Made by a program: the position numbers and the translations under genes. A stretch of 64,000 bases of DNA from Artocarpus heterophyllus (Eukaryota > Streptophyta > Magnoliopsida > Rosales > Moraceae), in contig CM046353.1 of the NCBI GenBank assembly GCA_025403435.1, positions 23,990,714 through 24,054,713 on the forward strand, in the 5' to 3' direction. Below are positions 24,237 to 35,613 of the stretch, one piece after another. Numbering within the stretch: position 1 is the first letter of the stretch; every line of letters starts with the position of its first letter. The notes beneath the pieces are model-generated. The model worked only from the letters and a program-made list of their open reading frames with translations, was not told the origin of the DNA and searched no databases.

Positions 24237-24696
24237 ATCTCTAGAGGAGTTGTTCTGCCATAGTTTGTATCTCTAAAGGTGTTGTACCTACAACCACAAC
24301 GTAAGAAAAGGGAAACTAGAAATGAATAAAAAAGAAAGAAAACAGAACATGAAGAAATAAAGAGGATCAAGGGAAGATTGCGAATACAAATTGGAAGACC
24401 GCCACACATAAAAGAAAAAAAATTAAAAAGTGGAGAATGGACAAGAGAGTCATTATCTGGAGTGAACCTCAAAGGTTTTTATTTTTTCAACATGCCCCTA
24501 TTGGAGGTGATGTGCATCTGTCATTGATCATATAAGTATGATGATGTGATACACCAATCTACTCAATAATTTCTTTAATCTACTTTTTTACTTTTTGCAT
24601 TATTAACTTTTTGGTCATCGGGCAGTAAACCCATTTTTTTAAGGGGGGCAAAAAAAAAAAAAAACCTTTATTGGTAGTCTTATTTTTTTTGCTCTC

Positions 24697-24710
24697 CATG
24701 CATATATTTA
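24697..24710 (+). promoter_or_regulatory. RY-like motif and TATA box of inhibitor gene
   Basis: CATGCA (24697-24702) runs straight into TATATTTA (24703-24710), about 46 bases before the first ATG. CATGCA is the core of the RY element found in many seed-storage promoters; function here is inference. Confidence 0.45.
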
Positions 24711-24755
24711 TACATCCGGTCATACTCATGTGTTTCCCATCCATTCTAGCCAGAT

Positions 24756-25648
24756 ATGAAATCCCTGAAGTTCCAATTTTTAGTCTCCAATGTTGCTATG
24801 ACCATTAAGACCTCTGTGGTACTGGTACTGCTGCTGCTGCTGATCGTGGCTGACATGACCAATGCTCGAGTCGATTTCCGCAAGGCTTCAAATGCGTTCC
24901 AGCCTGGTATGGATCTATATTACGCCTATCTTATATATATCATTATCAGAAACATTTCGTATATATCGGTCAAACATTCTCTAGTTGGATACATGAATCT
25001 TATGAAACTGTAATCCTATGAATAGACGAAGCCAAGTGTACCTAGTTAGACTTTAAGAAATTACCGGCAACATTCACAATCGTCTCTAGCATCAGTCGAG
25101 AAGCCCGAGTAGATGAGCTATGAAGGAAATGATATTTACGAAAAATGAAAGAATCTTGCATTAATTAATAAAAAAATATTATAAAATTGTTCCCTCAAAA
25201 AAAATATTATTAAATCGAGCCATCTTATATCAAGTAGAGCAACTCTTGAATGTTATTCCAGTTGTGTCTCTAATCAATAATTAAAATATTTAATTATGTT
25301 TCTATTATGTTGAAAAATATCTCTATTTTTTTTTTATAGTAACTCTATTGAAAATATTTCATGACTTTGACATTGCTTTAATTTAAATAAATATCTTTTC
25401 TTGCCCAATACCTTAAAACAGCAATAACTTGGTCCGAATGCTGCAATGACTGCTCCTGTGTCGGAGAATCATGCCGATGTCTCGACTGTAAAGACAGTTT
25501 ATGCCCCCAAACCTGCATCTTTTGCATGTGTCTCCGTTTCAATCCCCCCCGCTGTAGCTGCAGAGATGAGATCAGGGCCTGTCCTCCAAAATGCACCAGT
25601 ACTGAAGCGGAGTTTAAGAGTTTTGAGGCCTTGAAAGACAAGAATTAG
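24756..25648 (+). CDS. Bowman-Birk-type serine protease inhibitor, two exons
   Basis: Secreted protein predicted to block trypsin-like proteases. Exon 1 24756-24906 and exon 2 25422-25648 join across a 515-base intron (G|GTATGG donor; AAAACAG acceptor) in matching phase, giving 125 residues. Exon 1 encodes a signal peptide: a strongly hydrophobic run (VVLVLLLLLIVA, residues about 22-33) follows ATG1 and an alternative ATG at 24798. Exon 2 holds 15 cysteines in the order CC, C.C, C.C, C, C, C, C.C, C.C, C, C that fits the 14-Cys Bowman-Birk scaffold plus one extra Cys. The second reactive loop is intact in size (CLRFNPPRC; Arg at P1, but Phe where Ser is usual at P1'). The first loop is shortened (CVGESC), so only one head may work. 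Best-supported host gene here. Exact splice sites are my reading and need a transcript. Confidence 0.75.
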
Positions 25649-26639
25649 AATTGAGTCAAGTTCTCTAATTTTTGGATACTGTGCATGTCTGCAGCTTGTG
25701 TTAAGTTCTAAACTAGAATAAGCAGTAGAGTTTAATCCGTTACCTTATAATGTCATCTTATACGAGTCTAGTGTGCTAAATTAATGAGAAAATTACATTA
25801 TGCCACACTTTTCAAAACCATGTTTGTTTATGTCATGCTTAAAAGTTTATGTCATTCAACTCATATTAGATGTTCAAGTTGCACAATACTTAAACATGCA
25901 TAAACATGTATGACATTTATAAAAAATAAGTTTCAAAAAATAATATTTTTAAAAATTCCCTTAAATAAAAAGCAAGCTTGATCTTTCAACAATGTTTCTT
26001 TTTCTTTTTTTTCGAAAATGTTAATAATGAGTTAGAGTGGGGATTTCAGCAAAAATAATAAAAATGATAATAATAATAAGCAAGCAAGTGTTGGACTCGA
26101 GCAACTACTTTTCCACCGTCAATAACAAGCATGGCCTTCTCATCTTCCTTACTGATGGCTAATTTTTTATAGTAAGAAAAATCGCGAGTAGGATTTCTTA
26201 TATTTATGAGTTATATTATTATACTGCTTGATTTGCCTAATTATTTCCAAAGCGACAACATTTCATTCTTATCTCCAGCAAACTGTGTAGGATCGGTCCT
26301 CCTAAGTAAAGATGAAGGACCGTAGGCACACCCGGACCAGCCAACAATGCACTGCCTTTGACGAAACTATATTAATTTATGTGCCCTACTGTCTCCAAGC
26401 ATTGAAACAACTTGCATTGCAATAGAGAGGAAAAAAAGTTTTGATTTTTTTAAAGTAAAGAGAAGTTTTCATTTTGCTGATAAATGAAAAAGATGTTGAA
26501 AAAAAGGGTTTTAATTTTGCTAATAAAGTTTTCATTACGGACGACGTCTAATATACCTTTAGATGTTGCCTGTTTGGGGTGATGTCTAAAGTCTCATCCT
26601 ACGTCTGGTTAAAGAGGCTTTAGACGTTGCCTACTTAAT
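25649..26639. other. Intergenic, nothing firm
   Basis: 3' flank of the inhibitor gene ('aataag' near 25720 is a weak poly(A) candidate), then AT-rich DNA. At 26535-26640 the words 'acgtctaa', 'gatgtctaaag', 'acgtctgg', 'tagacgttgcc' and 'acatctaaag' repeat in both orientations, reminiscent of subterminal repeats of CACTA-type DNA transposons; too little is present to call one. Confidence 0.4.
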
Positions 26640-28545
26640 AAGGACATCTAAAGTTGAATTGATTTGATTAATAATTTTATTTGTTTAAATCAATTCACTT
26701 TTAACAATCATATGTGTTATGTCTTAATCGTGAAATTAATAATGAGCCCGCATTCTTGACTTGTGTTTTTCAATGTACCAAAAAGTGACATCTTGATTTG
26801 ATGATAGGACGTATACTGATATGTTGGAGACATAACTTTTGATTGACATAGCTCGTTGTTCATAGATATAGAATCTATAGCTATTTTATAGAGTTAATGA
26901 TATTATCTTGTAATTAGAATACTGGAGCGTTAAACCATTCGGATACATAGATGTAAACGAATGGTATACTATTTATGGATAATAAGTATTCTAATGGTGA
27001 GATATTGGAACATAAGATAAAAATAAACGAGAAGATAAAACAAAATTTATCCTTAAGTCGAGTATGAATATCCTATGGGAATATTATACATTATGATATG
27101 TCACGAACGATTAACTTAATGGAGCTTTGTAATTTTATATAGTTCAATAGTGCAGTTCTAAGCTTTTAGTGGAGTAGTGTTAGAGTTGATAATTATAAAA
27201 TATATATATCTGGGATATGGTATTTTATAATTATAGGAGCTTGATCTATATATATCCATCAGGTCCCTTTTGCTAGCTCATAATAATTCCTGTAACGATA
27301 CGGCATGTTTTTTCTCTATATTAGTGACTTACGTTAATTATTAGATTGGCCAAAATTCAAGTTGATTGGATTTAATAATTTATGATTGGTTTATTGGTTG
27401 AATTAATTTTTTGAATTAATCCAAGATAAATGTTGAGGTGTTGAGATCCCCTGCCAGAGCCTGGCGGGCACCTCGAACGTATTGTAGAGAGGGCCCCTAC
27501 TCAAAGAGGGACTCAGCTCGGGATTGCCTCCCACGGGGGGAGCGCTTCCCCAAGGAGTTAACCCGTATCCTCTTGAATAGGAGGGTCTTAGGATGGCCCC
27601 TGGGTACCAATCCATCCAATTGGAGGGATTGGTACCTAGGGGACACCCTAAGACCCTCTTATTCAAGAGAATACGGGTTCAACTCCTGGGGGACGTGCTT
27701 GCCCCGCAGGAGGCAATCCCGAGTTGAGTCCTTCTCCGAGCAAAGGCCCTCTCGATAACACATTCGAGGTGCCTGCCAGGCTCCGACCGGGGATCTCAAC
27801 ACCTCAACAATAAACATGTTGAATTATTTAGATATGTTTGATTTGTATGGGTTTATCTATATATGATTATTTTAATCAAATAACTTTTCTATTAGGTTAT
27901 TTGATTTAAAATTGAGGCTCTACAAAGGATACCTGGGTCAAATAAGTTAGGATTTATCTAATTGGTTGAGATTGGATTAATCGGATACGTTTGAGGAGTT
28001 CGAATTCGTTCACAGTCGACCGCGATATAAAGGCGTAGTTAGCCATGCCTAGATAACAGAAAACATATTTTACGCGTTTTCAATTAGAAATTGATCCAAA
28101 TTCAAATTTTGATGCCCAATCTAATAAGGACTAACCCTAGATCCGATTACTATACAAAGGAAACTATTTTTCATTGTTCCTTAGCTTATTTGAGAAGTAT
28201 AGAGTGAGTTTTCTAGTGAGAGAAAGTCTGAAACTCCTGGGGGTTATTATTCAACATCTAGAATCTTAGCTCTTGATTTTCTCAAGTGGTTGGAAGGAGA
28301 GTCACGGAAGGAAAGGTTGTACAATGTGCGACCACCCGCACTCCGATCGTAGATAGAGAATGGAAAAGAAGGCCAATGTGTTAGGCTCTTTTAGAACATT
28401 CTTCTCTTCTCAGTTTTACTGGAGACTTTGGTATGCAAAAGAGATACGTTGTTATTAATTTATGTACTTAGCATATCAAACTAGTTATTTCAAAAGTCCT
28501 TGATTTAAAAATTTTTAAAATTCTATTGCGTATTATTTTCCAACA
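26640..28545 (+). mobile_element. Old, 5'-truncated copia LTR with inserted foldback element
   Basis: Matches the family LTR from its 'gggacataaagtgaattg' point onward (about 400 bases in), through the 'agctcataa...cctgtaacgatacgg' zone, to the end TTTTCCAACA at 28545. Divergence is much higher than in the other copies and the dyad block is nearly erased (near 28015), so it is the oldest member. A 379-base foldback element interrupts it at 27431-27809. The TATA region survives as 'ctatacaaagg' near 28152. Confidence 0.75.
27431..27809. mobile_element. Foldback (near-complete palindrome) element with 5-bp target duplication
   Basis: Starts TGTTGAGGTGTTGAGATCCC and ends GGGATCTCAACACCTCAACA; target copies ataaa at 27426-27430 and 27810-27814. 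The two halves are inverted repeats of each other over almost their full length (centre near 27620, around 'ggtaccaatcc...gggattggtacc'). Because of this, the two strands encode nearly the same peptide (GTNPSNW.DWY, LRPSYSR), which is a by-product of symmetry, not a gene. It is much more GC-rich than its surroundings. TG...CA ends and a 5-bp duplication look like retroviral-type integration, whereas long inverted repeats look like a DNA transposon; family unassigned. Confidence 0.85.
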
Positions 28546-28593
28546 TTAATAAAATGAAATTAAGCTGAGAAAAATAGAATATACCAACTTGAT

Positions 28594-28736
28594 TCATAGT
28601 TCCTTTGGCATGCGAAGGCAAATCCTCGACCACTGTACAGCTTCCTCGTCTTTATTCTCACCAGCACCTTCATCCATATCTGGCATTGGACAGCTCAAAA
28701 TTTGCTCCTCACAATGCACGAGAGAATCATCAATAA
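28594..28736 (-). pseudogene. Possible terminal exon of an unrecognised gene
   Basis: The minus strand has an acceptor-like 'attgcttttag' after an AT-rich, T-rich stretch, then an open segment of about 46 codons (CEEQILSCPMPDMDEGAG, DEEAVQWSRICLRMPKEL) ending in TGA at 28594. Composition (acidic, balanced codons) differs from the surrounding repeat DNA and looks like a normal plant exon. No upstream exon was recognised, and copia LTR fragments lie on both sides, so it may be a stranded gene piece. I do not recognise the family. Confidence 0.3.
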
Positions 28737-29171
28737 CTAAAAGCAATAAAAACAATACTCTAGATTAGTAAAAGTAATATTTACATTGATTCTACCAACC
28801 AAACTGTCCATGTTTGTACTTGAGGATTAGCAATATACCAATACCAACAGAGAAAAACTCAAACTTTCTTCTTACATCCTAAGAAACACAGCAAAAACCT
28901 AAAGAAGAAAATAAATAAATAAATTAACTCTTTGAAATAAATGCTCATAATTTTTTTTAAATTAAGCAAATGATCGTCTACTAGTGATAAACTTAGTATA
29001 TTTGATGAACTCCAAAAGTTTATTAGTCTTGAGAAATGTTTCTATGCAAGTAAGGATAGCCTCATAATTCTACATATCCAACTGATGAACACATAAAAAT
29101 GCACACTTCAAAAGGTTAAATATCATCATTTTGTTTTTCTATTTGCCATTAAAACACTTAATTATAGCCTT
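28737..29171. other. AT-rich, no feature seen
   Basis: Could be intron sequence upstream of the possible exon (minus strand). No repeat or coding match noticed. Confidence 0.4.
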
Positions 29172-30962
29172 CACGTACAGCTCTTCCACCGGTGACTCTC
29201 CTTCCAACCAAGAGAGAGAACCCAAAGCTAGTATTCGTGATTTGTGAACAAAAGCTCTCAGGGAGTTTTTTAGATGCTCACTAGAAGAGTATCACTCTTA
29301 ATCTCTCAATTGATCTTAGTAAATCATGAGACTCACTCCCTTTATATAGCCATTGGTCCTAGGGTCAGTCCTTATCAGATTAGGTCTCAAAAACTCGAAA
29401 CAGAATCAAGTTCGGATCAATATCTGATAAGATCGGTGTGAAAATGTGTAATCTTATCTCCCGCTGATCGGTAGGCCGAATAGGCCCCATCGGCAGGCCG
29501 ACCATGTCATTCGGCAAGTCGAACTCCTGAGAAAAAATCTCCGCGAATCTTTTATTTTTCACCCAAGATTCTAAAGGATAAAGTCTCAGTTTTGATTCAA
29601 ATAACCCAACAGAGAAGTTATCTGATAAAAATAAACTTTATCAAGATAATCTCTAAGAAAATAAATCAATTCACAATAATTCTACAAGTTTATCTTGATC
29701 TAATTTATCCAAAATTAAATCAACCGATAAACAGACAAGAATTATCCGATCCCAATAATTCAACAAGTTTATCTTAAATTAATTTTATTACAAAAATAAT
29801 TCAACCAATAAACAGACATGAATTATTTGATTCTTACAAATTTTAAACCAATCCGATAAATCTGACATAAGTCACCAATTATTAGAAAAGCACACCGTGT
29901 CGTTACAGGATTTTGTGAGCTAGCAAAGGGGACCAAAATGGACCTATAAAGTTCAAGCTCATGATAATTATGAAAGCCAATATCCCAGATATACATTTCA
30001 CAATTATCAACTCCAATGCTACTCCACTAAAAGCTTGGAGCTGCACTCTCGAACTTTATAGAATTACGAAACTCGTGTAGCTAAGTCTCCATGACATATC
30101 AAAGTGTATCGCATCCCCATATGATAATCCATAATCGGCTTAAGGACAAGTTCTATCTTACCTTCCCAATTATTTTTATCTTACGTTCCATTGTCCCACC
30201 ATTAGAAAACTTACCATCCAAAGATAGTATACCATTCGGTTACACCTTATGTATCCAAATGGTTGAGCGCTCCAGTTTTCCAATTACGGGACAATGCATA
30301 TAAAAGGATATCATTACTCCTAAAGAGGAGCTATGGATTCCATATCTATGAATAACAAGTCTACGCTATCAAGAGTCATGTCTCCAACGTACCGGCATGC
30401 ATACCACTATTGAGATGTGGGAGTCACCCATTGGTACATCAAAAGACACAAGTTGAGACAACGGGCCCACTATTCATCTTAGGATTAAGATACAATACAA
30501 GTGATTATCTAAAGTGAATTGATTTGCCAAGATAGAATTATTAATCTAAATCAATTCACTTTATGTCCCGATCCAACACATCGTCACCTATGACAATGCG
30601 CCAATGTTTCTATTCACGGAGTCCAACTCCGATGGCCAAGACAAACCATCTCCCAAAAGGGATATAGACAACATAACAATCTTTACATGAATAAAGAGCC
30701 CAACTTTATTCCCTCGATTGCGGATCATATGTTTTAGACCATCACCTTAAGAATCGTGTCTTCTGCATAATCAGTCCATCATATGCCCAATTCTTAAGGT
30801 TTAGACTGACAGTCTCAGATTACTGTTTGCTTATCATACATTCAATAAATATGAACGTAAAGAGGACAAGACTTAGTATATATAAATGAATAAATTCTTT
30901 ATTGATAAAATATGTCTCCAAAAACATATTACATTTTTACTCCTTAGGGCATACATGTCTAA
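29172..30962 (-). mobile_element. Copia LTR, truncated at both ends
   Basis: Matches the family LTR from 'cacgtacagctcttccacc' on, so about 230 bases at the primer-binding-site side are missing. At the other side it ends tgtctaa without the final CA and abuts the gag leader of gypsy B1. Neither end has a target duplication, so both junctions are deletions or recombination joints. Dyad block at 29462-29525. Confidence 0.8.
29462..29525 (-). repeat. GC-rich dyad array in copia LTR
   Basis: Three units, one degraded ('cggcaagtcgaac'). Confidence 0.75.
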
Positions 30963-32550
30963 TGAGGTACAACAATGAAATACCACTAACAGTCCAAATT
31001 TTGTTTTCAGAAGTGAGAGAATGGCACCTAGACGTCGTTTGACAGCTGAGGCCGAGTTTGGAAATGATGAGGGCATGATGAGAGCCATGTTTGCTGCATT
31101 TTGGTAGATGGCAGCAAGGGCAAAACTAGAGGATTTCGAGACTAGTTGCCGGCATATATATTTTAAGGAGTTTCAACGTGCGTCTGTACCGTCCTTCGAC
31201 GAAAATGGGGACCCACAAGTGGCTGAGTATTGGCTAGACTCGATCGTGAAACACTTGGATACTCTTTACGTGCCAGCGAAATATCATGTGGAGTTTGCAG
31301 TATATAAATTCGAAGGTGGTGCCAATACTTGGTGGAAGCAGGCTAAACGCTTGGAAAACAATGGTAACATCAATTGGGACATGTTTGAGGAGCTGTTCTG
31401 TGATCGATACTTTCTGTAGGGATATAGAGACCAAAAGGCGACTGAGTTTTATAGATTACAGTAGGGTGCTATGTCAGTACGAGAATATGAGGTGAAGTTT
31501 AATGAGTTGACCTAGATTTGCTCCATCTGCAGTGACATCAGAACGTGAGAAGTATATTAAGTTTCAAGGAGGGCTTAAAGCCTCTATTCGACGGCAGGTG
31601 GTTGCCCTACAACTTAGGAATTTTGGTGAGCTTGTGTCGTCAGCAATATCTATAGAAAATGATTATGTGCAATACTATGAGAATCGAACCAGGACATCAG
31701 GAGAGCCACATAAGAGCAACAGGAGGAGCATCAGCAGCCAGTCCAACTCTAGGAAAGAACAAACAGGGTTGCGTGAACAGTGATAGCAGTAGTTCATCTA
31801 ACAGCAGGAGCAGCAACCCCCACAGCTTTCACTGCCACTATTTTCAACAGCCAGGACATATCAAGAGGAATTGCCCGATCAGGAGTGCTCGCCTAGGACT
31901 TCAGGCTGGAGAAGGAGTCAGTCGTCAACCCCAGCCTTAGACACTACCTCAGCCTCAGACACTACCTCAGCCTCAATAGTACCCTTAGCTCAAGCTTCAT
32001 TAGTTCTCTTACCAGCAATTGCCATATTCAGCACAAGGATGCAAAACTTTCAACACATTGTCCCTCAGTATCGAGCACTGAGTACAGCCAGTGTGAAGTC
32101 ACCTCCATCGCAGCAATATCAGCCAACTAACCCAAGACCTAGTAATGTTGGTAGAGGAAAAGGGAAAGCTCCAATGCAGGTTTATACAATTACGACAAGG
32201 AGTTCGGATGCCCAAACTAGATGCGAATTCATAACAGAGAGCAATTTGAAGAATAGAGGATTCATGCGGATGGATCATTGTACTTCAGGGGACGTCTAGC
32301 AGTTCCAACAATCATAGAAGTGACGAAGGCCGTAATGGACAAAAGTCATAAGTCCTAGTTCACCATTCATCTGGGAAGCACAAAGATGTATCGTGATATG
32401 AAGAGGCAATATTGGTGGAGAGGTATAAAGAAAGACGTCCAAGAAGACGTGGCCAAATGTGCAACTTGTCTTCAGGTAAAAGCCGAGCATCAAAAGCTAG
32501 CAAGTCAGCTTCAACCACTTCCTATTCTAGGGTGGAAATAGGAATACATG
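30963..32550 (+). pseudogene. Gypsy B1 interior, left part: gag joined to integrase by deletion
   Basis: Starts in the leader just before gag (ATG 31021, MAPRR). A TAG at 31105-31107 ends the frame after 28 codons; the gag core follows (FDENGDPQVAEYWLDSI, WWKQAKRLE) with further stops. The zinc knuckle reads CHYFQQPGH...NC: the second Cys is Phe. Shortly after the gag tail, near 32219, the sequence jumps from the gag/protease boundary to the integrase N-terminus (about 2.0 kb missing compared with B2, 38672 to 40668). Integrase zinc-binding text (STKMYRDMKRQYWWRGIKKD, KCATCLQVKAEH) runs to 32540. The solo LTR D then interrupts. Confidence 0.82.
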
Positions 32551-32814
32551 TGTAACGCCCGCCTATTTCATGTAACGAACCACGTTAAGTTAGTAACGTT
32601 AATAAGGAATGTTATTAATAATAACGTTATATGATATGATATGTGATGTGCATTTACTAACTTTTTATGTCAAGTTTTGTGACAGGTGACGACCGCATGG
32701 GATCGTTGTGCTCTAGTGTTCATGTGAAATTCTAAGTATATGTTTATTTATGATGCAATATATGATTATTTATGATGTAATGATGTATGAATGTTTTATG
32801 TTATGGCATTTAAT

Positions 32815-32950
32815 GACAGATCGACAGGCTGAACTTTTAAGCTCGACAGGCCGAACTTCTTGCCCGAGAACGGCAGGTCGAAGAACCCCACCGACAGGCC
32901 GAACTTGCTGGAACCGACAGTTCGAAGGGGAAAACCGGTAGGCCAAACAC
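32815..32950 (+). repeat. GC-rich dyad array 1 in LTR D
   Basis: Five to six units, mostly cgacaggccgaac, before the CT-rich leader. Confidence 0.8.
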
Positions 32951-33481
32951 GGCTGACAAGCAGTCAGTAGAAATTTCTCCAAAATTATGGCTGAGTTAAT
33001 TACATTAATTGGGTGAATTAATGTGATTAATTGGCATAATAATGGAATGTTTTTATCAGTTAAGGAAATTACATGATTTGATTTGTATTGATTTGTATTA
33101 TTTTAAGAGGTTTCCTATTTTTAGAAGGTAAATTAAGGTAAGATTGATGATGTTTGACCTTCCTTTTCTTTCTCTTCCTCTTCCCACGCCTCATGCCCCC
33201 AACAGTCAAAATTTCCTGACTTAATGAAGGCCATGAATGCTCATTATGTTTATTACGTTAATAAAAAAAAAATTTAACGTTTCTTCTTTTTATTATTTTC
33301 TCTCCTCTCACGCTCTCTCTCTCTTTCTCAAAAAGTCTGAGACATTTTCTGATTTCCCTATCTTCCTCTTCTCTTCTTCTTCACGAAATTTCTCTCTCTC
33401 CCACAAAAATTCTCTACAAATATTGAAAGAAAAGTCTTATTTTGTTGATTGAAATCAAGAGTTTTGGGAAGAAATTTCAAG

Positions 33482-34814
33482 GTAAGAACTCAGTTTTTTG
33501 ATATTTTAAAAGAAATTCTTCTCCTCGTTAGGTATTGTATTTTGTCTCGATTTTTTTATATATATGATGTTATGTATATATTATGTGATGTTTTTCTAAG
33601 TTTCATGTCATTTCAATGTTTTAATGAAAAACGATATTTCTGTCTTCTACCCCTCACAGTAATATGTTACTGTATAATTTTGAAAGTATGAAAAATGTAA
33701 TGATTATTCAAGGGGTAAATATGATGTTTTCATGAAAAATTGTTATAATATGCATATGTATGAGTATGTAAGATGAATGTGTTTTATTTATATGTTATGG
33801 GAATTCAATAAGAAAATTTTTTTAATAAATGTTATTTTTGGATTTTTTGTTATGAAATGTTGTGTATGTTTAAAAGGTTTTATGATAACAAAATAATTTT
33901 ATGCATGATAATATGATGATTGTATGGAGTTTTAAATTAAGTATATGTGGTTTAAATTATTAGGAAATGTTTTTTTAAAAAAGATTTTCATGTTTACAAT
34001 GTATGAAATGTTTTGATTTTAAGGAAGCATGTTATGAATAGCGTTTACATGATTTGATGATAATTTCATGATGATGATTATAGGATATGTCTGAAATGTG
34101 ATGAATGTATACATGAGTGTATGTATATGTGAATATTATATGAATGAATGTTATGTGTATGGATATTTCATGATAAGTATTGATTTTTATTGCATCTTTA
34201 AATGATAAATGGCATGAACACTCAAGGAAGCAAGCACATCGAGACCGCGGCATCGTCACCAAGTGTATTTTTAAGGTTAAGTAAGCTAACGATAAGGTAA
34301 GTACATTCTCACCTGCAACATGACACATGTTTTTACAAGGTTTGACAATATGTTCATAATGATATTCATGATGATTTTATGATGATTTTCATTAAAGGAT
34401 TTATATGAAAGATTTTCATGATTTCAAAGATATGCATGTATGATGATGACATATTTCAAAGTATGAAAAGTATGTATATATGTATCACCTAATAAGTGTT
34501 GCACACCCAATGTTATGAAATGTTACGTTATGATGTCATGTTTGGTTTGGGATTAGCTACCCTTCTCCTCTCATGACGGCGCGCCTATGATGATGTTTAT
34601 GGTGCAACACTTAGGCCCTTAAGATAAAATAGATTAAGTTTTAAAATGGTTAACGTTACGAAAGATATGTTCTATGAAATTGTGCTTAAGGTACTTTTAT
34701 GATATGATGACAATGATGATGATGATGATGATGTTTATGAAATGTTTTAAGTTGTGAGAGTTATATGTACTTACTAAGCGTTAGCTTAATCATATTTTAT
34801 ATGTCATGTTGCAG
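33482..34814 (+). other. Predicted leader intron inside LTR D
   Basis: Donor TTTCAAG|GTAAGAACTC is a near-ideal plant 5' splice site; acceptor TGTCATGTTGCAG|ATAAGG. 1333 bases. Parallel in place to the introns predicted in A, B, C and E. Confidence 0.45.
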
Positions 34815-35089
34815 ATAAGGGTAAGAGAGTCATGGAATAGGTGGAGGACATGGGAAGGCGTGTGAACAACATGAACAATGAATTGTAACCGGAAGCACGC
34901 CAAGAAAAAGATGATTTTATGATTTGATTAAATTATATATTTTGAACATATTTTATGTTAAGTTTTTAAGAATACTTATATTATGGTTTTATAAGGTATT
35001 TTATCATTTTTTTATGAATTATGAACTTTCGCTATAATTTTACGTGAAGTTGGTATGTTTTGAGTTAAGTTTTCCAAAGGAATTTGGTC

Positions 35090-35270
35090 TTAGACGGCCT
35101 GCCGAACTCTGTGGCCGGCTTGCCGAAGACCAGAAGTTCGGCCTGCCGATCTAATTTTCTGGCCTGCCGAACATGGATGAATTTTTTATCCAATTTGCAA
35201 AGCCTCTGTCGGCCTGCCGGTTGAGGGAGCTCCGGCTTGCCGATGATGTTCGGCCTGCCGAACTGTGGGA
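35090..35270 (-). repeat. GC-rich dyad array 2 in LTR D
   Basis: Seven to eight units of cggcctgccgaac type, i.e. reversed relative to array 1, beyond the predicted acceptor. Open frames through it are by-products. Confidence 0.82.
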
Positions 35271-35613
35271 ATAAATGGATTTCAAATGATGTGATGACCA
35301 AAGAGATTTAACGTGATATTTTTATAAGTCCTGATTTTACAATTTGACAAACCTATATTATTAATTAAGTTCATGTTTAATTTAAGTATAATTGAATAGC
35401 TTATTATATGGAATAAGTTAAACATTGATACTCTAAACAATGATAAGTTAAAAAAAAAAAAAACGTATGAATGGATCCTGGTAATGTAAGTTTAAGTACT
35501 ATTTAATCAATAGTAATGATTAAGTTGGATATTATTTATAAGTTTAATGTTTATGCATGTACGAATGTAAGTATGTAACGACATCTGTGACGTTCGAATT
35601 AAGGGGCGTTTCA

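Larger units (their letters stand above)
32551..35613 (+). mobile_element. Solo LTR of gypsy family D (3.06 kb)
   Basis: TGTAACGCCCGCC...GGGGCGTTTCA with exact duplication acatg at 32546-32550 and 35614-35618. It splits the integrase of B1; removing it plus one acatg restores the host text as seen uninterrupted at 40990-41010. Landmarks: dyad array 32815-32950, CT-rich leader 33290-33410, donor-like AAG|GTAAGA, (GAT)n at 34705-34736, acceptor-like TTGCAG|ATAAGG, second dyad array 35090-35270 in opposite orientation. No interior remains. Confidence 0.9.

Noticed and set aside
27403..27758. Open frames on both strands with near-identical peptides
   Set aside because: They come from the two arms of the foldback element being reverse complements of each other.
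34705..34736. (GAT)n tract as a coding Asp or Met repeat
   Set aside because: No open frame of note; it is a microsatellite within LTR D.
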